This document shows positions 50,601 through 59,143 of a DNA stretch of 64,000 bases, one piece after another. Each line of letters starts with the position of its first letter. The stretch's first letter is position 1. The position numbers and the translations under genes are program-made. Source of the stretch: Gemmatimonas sp. (GTDB taxonomy: Bacteria; Gemmatimonadota; Gemmatimonadetes; Gemmatimonadales; Gemmatimonadaceae). The notes under the pieces were generated by a model. The model did no database searches. It saw only the letters and a list, made by a program, of their open reading frames with translations, and was not told the origin of the DNA. The stretch is from assembly GCF_031426495.1 (NCBI RefSeq), contig NZ_JANPLK010000084.1, positions 1-64,000 of the forward strand, given 5' to 3'.

Positions 50601-51624
50601 TGCGGACGTGGCGTCCAGCACGCCTGCGGCCGCAGCGCTGCAGCAGCTGTTGATCGCCAGTCGTCGGGCGCGTGAAGTGGTGCGGCAGATTCTCACCTTC
50701 AGTCGCCAGACGCCATCCCGGCACGTCGACATTCGCATGGCCGCGTTGCTCGACGAAACGCAGTCGCTGTTCCGCTCCATCCTGCCGTCCACCGTGACAC
50801 TGGTGCTCGACAATCAGGCGCCGGGTGCAACGGTGCATGGGGATGCCACCCAGCTGCAGCAGTTGCTGCTCAATCTCTGCTCAAACGCCGAGCATGCGAT
50901 GCGGGAGACCAAAGGCGGCGTGCTCTCCGTGTCACTGCGCTGGGCTGACGCCGCCGACCGATTGAAGCACGCGCCTACGCTGGTGCTGCGTGTCTCGGAT
51001 ACGGGAGGTGGCATGAGTGACGAGGTGAGAACACGCGCCTTCGAGCCGTTCTTCACGACGAAACCCGTAGGGGAAGGCACTGGGCTTGGGCTGAGCGTGC
51101 TGCATGGCATCGTCGGGGCGCACGGTGGTTCCGTGCTGCTGCACTCGACGTTGGGTCGTGGGACGTCCGTCGACATACTGTTGCCGGCGCATGCCAATGG
51201 GCGCGTCGATGAGCCGGCAGTGACGCCGGTGTTGCAGCCGTCGCTGGCGCGCGCGCAACGCCTGCTCGTCGTCGATGACGAGCAGGCGATTTCTACCGTG
51301 ATGGCAGCGCTGCTGCGTCGAAAGGGTTACGAGGTCGAGGTTGCCGGCGACGGCATGGAGGGGTTTCAGCGCCTGCAGCGCGAACCGCTGATCGATGTGG
51401 TCATCACCGACCAGACGATGCCTGTCATGACGGGTAGCGAATTGATCGAGCAGCTGCGCGCGCGCGGCATGCAGACACCGATCATCCTCATGTCCGGCTA
51501 CGGGGCGACCATCGACGAGGAGCGCATGGCGCAACTGGGTGCCGTGTACCGGCTCGACAAGCCGTTCGTGATCGACGATCTGCTGCGTCTCGTGGCGTCG
51601 TGCGCGGCACCGTCGCGTGACTGA
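47695..51624 (+). CDS. Hybrid sensor histidine kinase with Reg_prop propeller and receiver domain
   Basis: A 1309-residue one-protein two-component system. GTG 47695 opens a signal peptide (VQFPLTRPAHLNRLGFGLTL to VASAQ); an earlier in-frame start adds unrelated sequence. A periplasmic two-component propeller of many repeats (e.g. DGLPDAPLLSL, ADGLPHPFINAIGP) precedes a Y_Y_Y domain at ~680-765 and a membrane segment at ~771-792. Then come a PAS-like region, HisKA H-box VGTLAGGVAHDFNN (His near 952), HATPase (NLCSNAEHAM, SDTGGGM, GEGTGLGLSV) and a C-terminal receiver with phospho-acceptor Asp near 1240 (ITDQTMP) and Lys near 1288. There is no DNA-binding domain. The phosphatase-like gene is divergent. 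Confidence 0.92.
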   Translation: MQFPLTRPAHLNRLGFGLTLAVSAVLGAPVASAQTGVGLDDAAYTAFGRRDGLPDAPLLSLQPARDGGLIVATSNGVRRFTGRSWVAESLPPMVPRREYRAVLDGADSVRYFVHSFGVVLQRHGVWIANVSLDEGLAPIYSAVEWRRPDGRHELVVGAASGVYRLVNRARFDRVAIPEPMPRLDAMVAGGQGGDADALWIGTRGGGVARLRGGTWTRWAEPEGLTDLRIEHLAIAGVGDSAKAAVATENGAFVLFGDRWRPVGPRVHMARVLRVRIGDRYETWLGALSGELFRVADGGVPQLVDISTRTRGSRAQVLTAIDHGTGVPTIYAGFRSGTLLRFRVGVAGRLLLPPTMVGHPVSAMAGATDAGGVWAWMLGVGAIRLPDLTRFPTANAMLGGGDGRVRLLSVRVRGASQVLLSVDRRLYLSSTSGWRQLLELPVGESVYDLLEGPGPDAVRRPIIATLRGGYVLSDDGVLTPWTEFPGSVRAATAETSITVASLVALRSDGAVLRSSGTPWRIEPGGAVPIRATMNAIVPWRFASGECAVIVGTSEGMAMLRTCGGAPSWRLITDATLPGLMGNEITALAVLPEQRLAVGSSRGLVVMQLGERFDAVDTEVTSITDADGLPHPFINAIGPIDAEGRLWVGTPLGAGFVRLASLRRPPPPVLLAFEIRDGNGDGVFDGRRIPAKASRIDLEVMAATYHREDDTRYRFELDGATIHATPWTDRPTATQLALPAGEHVVRVRAMDFSGRESAVIERRFTVLRPPWRSPLALVVYAFGIAALFVTVDRWRTRTARQRAADAEANEQRLAKSEERFRRLFLDGVNPQLLILDGKVWQANAAADALLRADGAPIVSRPINALIPEIGDGLSASSPVTWRRELEGVGPDGTRIPLEVSHTRIPLDDSTLDHLELLDLRTRKRLELERRELESHVRNTQRLEAVGTLAGGVAHDFNNLLTVIHANAELAIADVASSTPAAAALQQLLIASRRAREVVRQILTFSRQTPSRHVDIRMAALLDETQSLFRSILPSTVTLVLDNQAPGATVHGDATQLQQLLLNLCSNAEHAMRETKGGVLSVSLRWADAADRLKHAPTLVLRVSDTGGGMSDEVRTRAFEPFFTTKPVGEGTGLGLSVLHGIVGAHGGSVLLHSTLGRGTSVDILLPAHANGRVDEPAVTPVLQPSLARAQRLLVVDDEQAISTVMAALLRRKGYEVEVAGDGMEGFQRLQREPLIDVVITDQTMPVMTGSELIEQLRARGMQTPIILMSGYGATIDEERMAQLGAVYRLDKPFVIDDLLRLVASCAAPSRD

Positions 51625-52129
51625 CGCGGGACGACAGCGACGACGCCAAGTCACCTTGTTCGTGCCGCCCGATGCAGGGCAGGCGATCGAGGCGGTTCGC
51701 GCACGAGTGGACCCGCTGCAGCATCGCCTGATTGCGGCCCATGTCACCCTGTGCCGTGAAGACGAGCTCGCAGGGCAGGCCGAGGATGCCTGGCGCGACC
51801 GACTCATCGCCGCAACCGTCGCGCCGGTCACGCTTACCTTCGGCGCACCGGTGTCGTTCTCCGGGCACGGTGTCATGTTGCCATGCATTGCCGGCGAGCC
51901 CGCGTTCCATGCGCTTCGCGTCCAGCTGCTTGGGGACACCGCGCGTCGGCGGCACGAGCCTCACTTGACGCTTGCCCACCCGCGCAATCCTCGTGCGCCG
52001 CACAACGTCCCCGCGACGTATGCCGACCTGATCACACCGATCAGTCTCACGTTCACTACGACCTGTCTGATCGAGCAATCAGGCGACGACGCGTGGCAGG
52101 TGCTCGACACGCAGGCGTTGCGCGGATAG
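51617..52129 (+). CDS. 2'-5' RNA ligase family (2H phosphoesterase) protein
   Basis: A 170-residue 2H-fold protein. The two family motifs His-x-Thr are HVTL and HLTL, spaced about 120 residues apart. Members act on RNA 2',3'-cyclic ends or related phosphodiesters. GTG at 51617 overlaps the histidine kinase stop by 8 bases, implying coupled expression. It is shorter than E. coli ThpR-type proteins. Whether it is a ligase or only a phosphodiesterase is open. Confidence 0.82.
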   Translation: MTDAGRQRRRQVTLFVPPDAGQAIEAVRARVDPLQHRLIAAHVTLCREDELAGQAEDAWRDRLIAATVAPVTLTFGAPVSFSGHGVMLPCIAGEPAFHALRVQLLGDTARRRHEPHLTLAHPRNPRAPHNVPATYADLITPISLTFTTTCLIEQSGDDAWQVLDTQALRG

Positions 52130-52153
52130 CGGGTGGTGGTGTTCGCCTACAAA

Positions 52154-52191
52154 CGAATCCCCGCGCGGCGTACCTACGCGCTGCGCGGGGA
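52154..52191. terminator. Hairpin between convergent genes
   Basis: AATCCCCGCGC at the left pairs with GCGCGGGGATT at the right; the centre is imperfect. It is positioned to end both the histidine kinase/RNA ligase operon and the small gene on the other strand. Confidence 0.65.
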
Positions 52192-52216
52192 TTGGTGTAT
52201 TCCTAGAACTGGAAAA

Positions 52217-52375
52217 TCAGTCGCCGAAGACCGCGGCGTCCTTGTCGGCCTTCTCGCTGCCGTAGCTGACCGAGCCCGGAGGCGCGTCCGCGCCAAGGCG
52301 CGTGGCCATCGCGAACCCACCGAAGGTCAGGAAGCACACCGCGATCGTCAGAATGGCGCGGTTGATAATCTTCAT
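52217..52375 (-). CDS. Small single-pass membrane protein
   Basis: A 52-residue peptide from ATG at 52375 (MKIINRAILTIAVCFLTFGG, then FAMATRLGADAPPG). One hydrophobic helix is followed by a polar tail (SEKADKDAAVF). A longer start at 52417 is possible. No known family. Small size and position before a terminator-like hairpin leave some doubt that it is real. Confidence 0.5.
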   Translation of the reverse strand: MKIINRAILTIAVCFLTFGGFAMATRLGADAPPGSVSYGSEKADKDAAVFGD

Positions 52376-52607
52376 CGCGTGCGCCTCGTGGGCGTCATCG
52401 CAGAGGTCGTTCCACATAGGTCAGGTGCCGGGTGAAGCGTAAGGAGAATAGGGGATAACTCCTGTCCATTATCGGCAGGTGCGCGGTCAAACGGGAGTGT
52501 CGCCGCGGGCACTCGCTGTGACAAACGGCTCGCCCCGTTCGGGAAGCGGCATGTCCGCCGACGTGTCCCGTAGTGCGACGCGGTGGTGGCGACGTAGACT
52601 TCCGCAG

Positions 52608-53012
52608 ATGCCCCATCGCCTGCTCGCCCCGATCATCCTGCTGGCGCTGACCGGTTTTTCCGTCGGCGCCTGCCGCCGTGACCGTCCGCAGCCGGTCGTG
52701 CTGACCATAGCGCGCGGCACCGAGCCGTTCTGGGCACTCGAAGTGCGCAGCGACCGCGTGCAGTTCAGCCGGATGGGCATCGACAGCACGGTCTATCCCT
52801 ACGCGCCGCCGGACTTCGATGCCGATGGCCGGGCCGTCTATCGCACCAAGCGATTCAGCGCCGATCCGCTGCTGACGCTGGTGATCGAGCGCGGCGACTG
52901 CAGCGACGGAATGTCGGATCAGCACTATCCCGGCAGCGCCATACTCACGCGCGGCGATTCCACGTGGCGCGGCTGTGCGACGATCGTGCCGGACACGCTG
53001 GGCCCGAAATAG
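52608..53012 (+). CDS. COG3650-like lipoprotein
   Basis: A 134-residue lipoprotein; ATG 52608 opens a leader with lipobox VGAC (Cys22). The body has ARGTEPFWALEVRSDRVQF and a C-terminal CSDGMSDQHYPGSAILTRGD plus TWRGCA, the conserved pattern of the COG3650 family. The paired cysteines probably form a disulfide. Role unknown; family members are often linked to envelope or heavy-metal stress. Confidence 0.75.
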   Translation: MPHRLLAPIILLALTGFSVGACRRDRPQPVVLTIARGTEPFWALEVRSDRVQFSRMGIDSTVYPYAPPDFDADGRAVYRTKRFSADPLLTLVIERGDCSDGMSDQHYPGSAILTRGDSTWRGCATIVPDTLGPK

Positions 53013-53073
53013 GGTGGCGTCGTCGGACCACGCGACTCTTGCCGTCACTCCGCGCGACCTCTAGCGTGGTGCG

Positions 53074-54771
53074 ATGACCCTTACCGCCCCTCTGGATGCC
53101 GGACAGGCTGCGCTCGCGCGCGGCGCCTGGTCCGACGCATTTCAGGCGTTCGAGGCGGCGCTGGTCGAGCAGCCGGATCAGCCCGAAGCGCTCGAAGGGC
53201 GGGGCCTTGCCGCGTGGTGGCTCGATCTGGCCGACGTCGTGTTTGCCTCCCGCGAACGGGCGTACCGCGCCTATCGCACACGCGGGGACGAGGTGTCGGC
53301 GGCCCGCGTGGCGGTGTGGCTGGCCTGGGATCATGACGCGTTCCGCGGGGAGTACGCGATCACCAGCGGCTGGCTGCACCGGGCGCGCGAGCTCCTCGAG
53401 GGACATCACGACACGGCGGCCTATGCCTGGCTGTCGGTGCGCGAGTCGGCGTTCGCGCTGCTCGATCACGGCAATCCCGAAGAAGCGCTCAAGCACGCCG
53501 AGCAGGCCATCGAGGCCGGGCGCGCGTCGGGGTCGGTCGACTTCGAAATGGTGGGGCGCGCGCTGCGCGGCTTTTCGCTCGCCACGTCGGGGCGCATCCC
53601 GGAAGGCATGCAGGAACTCGATGGCGTGAACGCTGCCGTGCTCGCCGGTGAGATGCAGGATCGCGTGGCGATCGGTCTCGCCTGCTGCTACCTCATTTCG
53701 GCGTGCGACCGCGTGCGCGACTACGATCGTGCCGTGCAGTGGTGCGCGCGTTTGCGTGCCTTTTGCGAACGGTGGGAGTTCCGCGTGTTGTTCGCGGTAT
53801 GCCGCACGCAGTACGCGGCGGTCTGCATGTGGCGTGGCGCGTGGGGCGAAGCGGAACGCGAACTCGAAGCGGCCAGCAGCGAACTCGCGGCCGTTCGACC
53901 AGGCATGGTCTCTGAAGCGCTGGTGCGCCTCGGCGAACTCCGTCGGCGTCAGGGACGGCTCGACGAGGCCACGAGTCTGTTCGATCGTTCCGGCGCGCAT
54001 CCACTCGCTGCCGTCGGGCATGCGGCGGTGGCGCTCGATCGCGGCGATTGGGAGTCGGCCGGTGATCTGGCCGAGCGTCACTTGCGCAGCCTGCCGGCGC
54101 ACAATCGCACCGAGCGCGTGGCCGCCCTCGAGTTGCTGGTGCGTGCGCGCGTGGCTCGCGGCGATCAGTCGCGCGCGTTGGCGGCGTTGATCGAACTGCA
54201 GGGCATCGCCGAGCAGGCGTTCACGTCGCCGCTCCGCGGTTCAGCCAGTCTCGCGAACGGTGTGCTGGCCTTCGGTGCAAAAGACTATGAGGCGGCGAGG
54301 CGACACTTCGAGGATGCGGTGGATCTGTTCCACAAGAGTGGCGCCTCCTTCGAACGGGGACGGGCCGGTCTCGAACTCGCCGCGACGCTGCAGGCGCTGG
54401 GACGGCACGAAGCGGCAGTTCGCGAAGTGGAGCGCGCGGTGGCCGTGCTCGCGCCACTGGACGCGACGGTCGAACTCGACCGCGCCAGCGTGCTGCGCGC
54501 CCGACTGCTGCCGCCTGCGCCAACGGCTGCTGGAGCGGACGTCGACGCCACGGCGAGCCCGCCACACTCCCCGCCATCAACCGCCCTGACACGTCGCGAA
54601 GTGCAGGTGCTTGGATGCATCGCTGAGGGCTTGGGAAATCAGGCGATTGCCGACCGTCTCACGATCAGTGAGCACACGGTTCATCGGCATGTCGCCAACA
54701 TCCTCACCAAGCTTGGTGTCCCATCGCGCTCAGCGGCGGTTGCCCACGCGGCGAGGCTGGGCTTGCTGTAG
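53074..54771 (+). CDS. TPR-containing LuxR-type transcriptional regulator
   Basis: A 565-residue cytoplasmic protein. Residues ~5-480 form TPR/MalT-like helical repeats (e.g. QAFEAALVEQPDQPEALEGR, ALKHAEQAIEAGRASGSVDF). The C-terminal ~60 residues are a LuxR HTH (LTRREVQVLGCIAEGLGNQA, IADRLTISEHTVHRHVAN, LGVPSRSAAVAHAARLGLL). There is no AAA+ ATPase domain, unlike classical MalT/LAL regulators. The ligand or partner is unknown. Confidence 0.88.
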   Translation: MTLTAPLDAGQAALARGAWSDAFQAFEAALVEQPDQPEALEGRGLAAWWLDLADVVFASRERAYRAYRTRGDEVSAARVAVWLAWDHDAFRGEYAITSGWLHRARELLEGHHDTAAYAWLSVRESAFALLDHGNPEEALKHAEQAIEAGRASGSVDFEMVGRALRGFSLATSGRIPEGMQELDGVNAAVLAGEMQDRVAIGLACCYLISACDRVRDYDRAVQWCARLRAFCERWEFRVLFAVCRTQYAAVCMWRGAWGEAERELEAASSELAAVRPGMVSEALVRLGELRRRQGRLDEATSLFDRSGAHPLAAVGHAAVALDRGDWESAGDLAERHLRSLPAHNRTERVAALELLVRARVARGDQSRALAALIELQGIAEQAFTSPLRGSASLANGVLAFGAKDYEAARRHFEDAVDLFHKSGASFERGRAGLELAATLQALGRHEAAVREVERAVAVLAPLDATVELDRASVLRARLLPPAPTAAGADVDATASPPHSPPSTALTRREVQVLGCIAEGLGNQAIADRLTISEHTVHRHVANILTKLGVPSRSAAVAHAARLGLL

Positions 54772-54914
54772 CCGGCGCGCATGGCCTGTTCGGGCCAGCG
54801 CCACGACGTTCGAAAGATGGCCTGATCAGGGGAAGCGGGCTTTGGGGCGCAATCGGTATTCTCGTCCTTGTCGCGATCAGCGCGCCCCATCTCCCTTCGC
54901 ACAGGTCCATCGCC

Positions 54915-55760
54915 ATGTCTCAAGACAGCGCACTTGCAACCCCTTCGGCACCAGCCGCCACCGATCTCGTCGCGCTCAAGGCTCGCCAGCAGATCGCCTG
55001 GTCCACGGGCAATTATGCAGTCGTTGGCACCACGCTCCAGATCGTCGGTGAGCAATTGTGCGAGTCGATGGATATCCGCTCGGGCTCGACGGTGCTGGAT
55101 GTGGCTGCTGGTAACGGCAATGCCTCGCTCGCCGCGGCCCGTCGATGGTGCGATGTCACGTCGACCGACTACGTGCCGTCCCTCCTCGACGCCGGACGCG
55201 CGCGCGCTCAAGCCGACGGGATGTCGCTCACGTTTCAGGAGGCCGACGCCGAGAACCTGCCCTTTGGCGATGGTTCGTTCGACTACGTGATGTCGACGTT
55301 CGGTGTGATGTTCACGCCGAACCAGCCGCAAGCGGCGGCCGAGATGGCGCGCGTATGCAAGTCGGGCGGGCGCATCGGCCTCGCCAGCTGGACGCCGGAG
55401 AGCTTTATCGGCCAGCTGTTCAAGACAATCGGCAAGTACATCCCGCCGGCACCGGGCGTGACCTCGCCGAGCGCGTGGGGCACCCGCGAGCGTATCGAAA
55501 CGCTGTTCGCCGACTCGGCCCGGGAAATCACCTTCACCAGCCGCGAGTTCGTGTTCCGCTACCACTCGCCGGTGCACTGGATCGAGGTCTTCCGCATGTA
55601 CTACGGTCCCATGAACAAGACCTTCGCCGCGCTCGACGCCGATCGACAGGCTGAGTTCACCGAGGATCTGCTGCGGCTCATGGAGAAGGGGAATCGCTCC
55701 GGGGACCAGACGCTGGTGCTGCCGAGCGCGTACCTGGAGGTCGTGATCGACCGACGGTAA
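54915..55760 (+). CDS. Class I SAM-dependent methyltransferase (second)
   Basis: A 281-residue UbiE/Methyltransf_11-like enzyme. SAM motif SGSTVLDVAAGNGNASLAAA, then STDYVPSLLDAGRARAQADG, ENLPFGDGSFDYVMSTFGVM and CKSGGRIGLASWTPE. The C-terminal half (GTRERIETLFADSAREITFT) fits small-molecule methyltransferases. The substrate is unknown; the following cupin gene is ~70 bases away. Confidence 0.88.
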   Translation: MSQDSALATPSAPAATDLVALKARQQIAWSTGNYAVVGTTLQIVGEQLCESMDIRSGSTVLDVAAGNGNASLAAARRWCDVTSTDYVPSLLDAGRARAQADGMSLTFQEADAENLPFGDGSFDYVMSTFGVMFTPNQPQAAAEMARVCKSGGRIGLASWTPESFIGQLFKTIGKYIPPAPGVTSPSAWGTRERIETLFADSAREITFTSREFVFRYHSPVHWIEVFRMYYGPMNKTFAALDADRQAEFTEDLLRLMEKGNRSGDQTLVLPSAYLEVVIDRR

Positions 55761-55829
55761 CATCGACCAGCGAGAGTATCTTTCGGGGAGGGCGGGTCCT
55801 GATATCCGCTCCTCACCGGAGGATCTCGC

Positions 55830-56231
55830 ATGACTCAGGACGAACGACTGCGGCCGCATTCACACGAGCGGTTGGCGGTGAATGTGCAGCGATTTGATTT
55901 TGCCGCGGCAGCAGCGCAGCTCCGCGCCGAAGCGCACGCGTCGGTGTCCGGTCATCGTCAGGTCGCTTTGATTCGACGTGGCCCGCTCACGGTGATCTTG
56001 TTCGCATTCGAGGCGGACGGGTTCATCAAGGAGCACAGCACCGACGGCGAAGTGACGATTCAGGTGCTGGGCGGGCGTCTCGATGTCACGGTCAGTGGTG
56101 AGGTGATGTCGCTTGGACGCGGGGAACTCGTGGCGCTGGCACCGCGTGAGGTTCATGCCGTGCGCGCGGCCGAGGCCAGTGAGATGCTGCTCACGGTGTG
56201 TCGCCTGCCCGCCGCGCCCAAAGCCGACTGA
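55830..56231 (+). CDS. Cupin-domain protein
   Basis: A 133-residue small beta-barrel protein. The cupin part is VILFAFEADGFIKEHSTDGE and then GGRLDVTVSGEVMSLGRGEL, VALAPREVHAVRAAEASEML. The metal-binding motif is partly conserved (His and Glu residues in HSTDGE, last His in EVHAV). Starts at ATG 55830. Could be an isomerase, a dioxygenase-like protein or a non-catalytic binding protein. Confidence 0.82.
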   Translation: MTQDERLRPHSHERLAVNVQRFDFAAAAAQLRAEAHASVSGHRQVALIRRGPLTVILFAFEADGFIKEHSTDGEVTIQVLGGRLDVTVSGEVMSLGRGELVALAPREVHAVRAAEASEMLLTVCRLPAAPKAD

Positions 56232-56301
56232 TTTCGCGCGGGCGCCGCGGTCGCGGTCGCGGCCGCTTTGCGACCTCGATAAACTTCGGGATGGTGATCC
56301 A

Positions 56302-57891
56302 GTGACCCCTCCCGACGATACGCGCCGCGAACCCGGTAGCAACACCGATTCGTTCCTGGAGGACCTCCGCGCCGCATCCTCACTCCTCGAACGGGTGGTG
56401 GCCGATCGTTCGTTGCTGGTGCACGTGTCGGCCGAAGAACGGCAGCGCTTTCTCGAGGCCGTTGGGCAGGTGTTTCACCCCGACGCGCGCGCCCGGCGCT
56501 CGATGGTGAAGGCGACCAGCAAGCAGCGCAAGCTCGACGCGGCCAAGCGTGACGACAGTGTGCTGCAGGAAACCGGCATCCGGGAGCTGCGTCGCAAGCC
56601 GGTGTTCACGACACCCAACGTGTATCTGCTCGGTGACGGGGCCAAAGGCACCTCGACCGATGCGCTTCGCGACGACGACGCGCCCGAAGCGATCGTGCCG
56701 CAGCATTGCTACATCTGCAAGCAGAAATTTACCACGATCCATCACTTCTACGACCAGATGTGCCTGCCGTGCGGTGATTTCAACTTCGCCAAGCGCACGG
56801 AACTGGTGGACCTGAGCGGGCGTACGGCGCTGTTGTCGGGCGGCCGCGTGAAGATCGGCTACCAGGCAGGACTCAAGCTGCTGCGCTGCGGCGCGCGGTT
56901 ATTGGTTACCACACGCTTTCCCCGCGACTCGGCCATGCGCTACGCCGCAGAGCCCGATTTCGACGCGTGGAGCGATCGCCTGGAGATCTTCGGGCTCGAT
57001 TTGCGGCACACGCCGAGCGTGGAGGCGTTCTGTCGCGAACTCACGCACACGGAAGCGCGGCTCGATTTCATCATCAACAATGCCTGCCAAACCGTGCGCC
57101 GGCCGCCCGCGTTTTATACGCACATGATGGACGGTGAGATGGCGGCCGCCAGCACGCTGACGAAGGCTGCGCGCAAGATCCTCGGCACCTACGAAGGGCT
57201 TCGCGGTGCGCAGCTACTTCCCGATCCCGACGCGGGCAGCAGTGCCGCCGTCGTGCAGAGCGGCACCGCGCTGCATCGCGTGGGGCTCACGCACGCCGCT
57301 GAGCTGTCGCAGGTGCCGCTGGTGCCTGACGATATGCTGGTGGCGCATCAGCTCTTTCCGGCGGGAAAGCTCGATCAGGATTTGCAGCAGATCGATCTGC
57401 GCGAACGGAATTCCTGGCGGCTGCTGCTGGATGAAGTGCCGAGTGTCGAGCTGCTGGAGGTGCAACTAGTGAACGCGATTGCGCCGTTCCTGATCAACGC
57501 GCGACTGAAGCCGCTCATGCGGCGCACGGAAAATCGCGACAAGCACATCGTGAACGTGTCCGCGATGGAAGGCCAGTTCTACCGCAACAACAAGACGACG
57601 CGGCATCCGCACACCAACATGGCCAAGGCCGCGCTCAACATGATGACGCGCACGTCCGCCGCCGACTATCAACAGGACGGCATCCACATGAACAGCGTGG
57701 ATACCGGCTGGGTGACCGACGAAGACGTAGCCGAAATCGCCGCGCGAAAAGTGGAGAACCATCGGTTTTATCCGCCGCTCGATATCGTGGATGGCGCGGC
57801 GCGGATCGTCGATCCGATCATCGCTGGTGTGTCGAGCGGCGAGCACGTGTGGGGCCAGTTCCTCAAGGACTACGCGCCGACCGACTGGTAG
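56302..57891 (+). CDS. SDR-fold protein with N-terminal zinc-ribbon and altered active site
   Basis: A 529-residue protein. GTG at 56302 is chosen as start; the longer frame has no family-like sequence. Residues ~1-125 are helical. A four-cysteine knuckle follows: Cys136-x2-Cys139 (CYIC) and Cys154-x2-Cys157 (CLPC). The SDR domain starts with TALLSGGRVKIGYQAGLKLL (Rossmann motif) and has IINNACQTV. Instead of the usual Tyr-x-x-x-Lys, the segment reads HTNMAKAAL, with Thr at the Tyr position. The function is unknown; a zinc-ribbon SDR could bind nucleic acid or protein. Confidence 0.8.
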   Translation: MTPPDDTRREPGSNTDSFLEDLRAASSLLERVVADRSLLVHVSAEERQRFLEAVGQVFHPDARARRSMVKATSKQRKLDAAKRDDSVLQETGIRELRRKPVFTTPNVYLLGDGAKGTSTDALRDDDAPEAIVPQHCYICKQKFTTIHHFYDQMCLPCGDFNFAKRTELVDLSGRTALLSGGRVKIGYQAGLKLLRCGARLLVTTRFPRDSAMRYAAEPDFDAWSDRLEIFGLDLRHTPSVEAFCRELTHTEARLDFIINNACQTVRRPPAFYTHMMDGEMAAASTLTKAARKILGTYEGLRGAQLLPDPDAGSSAAVVQSGTALHRVGLTHAAELSQVPLVPDDMLVAHQLFPAGKLDQDLQQIDLRERNSWRLLLDEVPSVELLEVQLVNAIAPFLINARLKPLMRRTENRDKHIVNVSAMEGQFYRNNKTTRHPHTNMAKAALNMMTRTSAADYQQDGIHMNSVDTGWVTDEDVAEIAARKVENHRFYPPLDIVDGAARIVDPIIAGVSSGEHVWGQFLKDYAPTDW

Positions 57892-57951
57892 GCGCCGCCG
57901 CGCCGCGCGGCGGGAGCGAAACTCGACTCGAGGCTGTCGCGTACATTAGGC

Positions 57952-59118
57952 ATGCGCCTGTCATCCGTCCGTGCACTCGGCACCCGTCTCGCGTTCGCCT
58001 ATTTCATGATGCTTCCTGCTGCCGGTTGCCGATCATCTCTCGGGGCTCAGGCGATGCCGACGGCGAGCTCGATCGATTCGCTCGCCCGCACGCTGATGCA
58101 GCGGGAGCGAGTGCAGGGACTTGCGCTCGCCGTCATCGATGCGGGGGCGGTCACGCACGTGGCGGCGTTTGGACGGCGTTCGGAGGCCGGTGCGCCACTG
58201 ACCACGGGCACGGTGATGTACGGCGCCTCGTTGACCAAGGCGGCCGTGGCCTACCTCGTGATGCAGCTGGTGGACGAGGGACGTCTCACCCTTGATGCCC
58301 CGGTGCGGACACTGTTGCCGAAGCTTCTACCCGAATATCCCGACTACGCGGACCTCGCAACCGACACGCGCTGGGGTGACATCACGCCGCGCATGATCCT
58401 GAATCACACCACCGGCTTTGCGAACTTCCGGTGGTTGGAGCCCGACAAGCGCCTGCGCCTTCACCACGCGCCAGGAACGCGATACGGCTACTCCGGCGAG
58501 GGCTTTTATATCCTGCAGTTGATTCTTGAAGAGGGGCTCGGACTCGACTTGACGGCAGCGATGCAGCATCGCGTATTCGAGCGGTTCGGCATGACGCACA
58601 CCAGCATGCAGTGGCGCCCAGACTTCCAGGAGAACCTTGCGGATGGGTTCCGCGCCGATGGGTCCATCGAGCCGCATGATGAACGCAGTCGCGCGAGCGC
58701 GGCTGGCTCGATGGATACCAGCATCGAGGATCAGGCGACGCTGTGGGCCGGCATTGTGCGTGGAGATGGACTGTCGGCCGCGTCACGCGCGGAGCTGGTT
58801 CGGCCGCAGTTCCCGATCACGTCACGCCATCAGTTCCCGACGCTTGATACCACGGCCGGGAGCGAGCATGCCGCGGCGGCGCTATCGGCGGGAGTCGGCG
58901 TCGTGACATTCACCAGCGCGAGCGGTCCGGCCTGGTTCAAGGGTGGGCACAACGATTCCACTGGCAATATGGTGATCTGCCTCGAGCGCCAGCGCCGATG
59001 CGTTGTGCTGCTCGCCAATGATGTACGGGCGGAGCGAATTTATCCGGCGCTGGTGCGCGGTATTCTCGGAGAGATTTCGATGCCGTGGTCATGGGAATAC
59101 GATTGGCTCGCACGATGA
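57952..59118 (+). CDS. Class C beta-lactamase-like serine hydrolase, exported
   Basis: A 388-residue exported serine hydrolase. The leader ends in an AAGC lipobox (Cys26). The catalytic SxxK is SLTK (Ser93-Lys96); the Tyr motif is YGYSGEGFY and the third element FKGGHND. This pattern fits beta-lactamase/DD-peptidase/esterase enzymes, more likely an esterase or peptidase than a true antibiotic-resistance enzyme. The natural substrate is unknown. Confidence 0.85.
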   Translation: MRLSSVRALGTRLAFAYFMMLPAAGCRSSLGAQAMPTASSIDSLARTLMQRERVQGLALAVIDAGAVTHVAAFGRRSEAGAPLTTGTVMYGASLTKAAVAYLVMQLVDEGRLTLDAPVRTLLPKLLPEYPDYADLATDTRWGDITPRMILNHTTGFANFRWLEPDKRLRLHHAPGTRYGYSGEGFYILQLILEEGLGLDLTAAMQHRVFERFGMTHTSMQWRPDFQENLADGFRADGSIEPHDERSRASAAGSMDTSIEDQATLWAGIVRGDGLSAASRAELVRPQFPITSRHQFPTLDTTAGSEHAAAALSAGVGVVTFTSASGPAWFKGGHNDSTGNMVICLERQRRCVVLLANDVRAERIYPALVRGILGEISMPWSWEYDWLAR

Positions 59119-59143
59119 GCGCCTGACGGCCACATTGCATGGC

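Noticed and set aside
54681..55859. 392-residue minus-strand frame opposite the methyltransferase
   Set aside because: Shadow; the SAM motif is on the plus strand.
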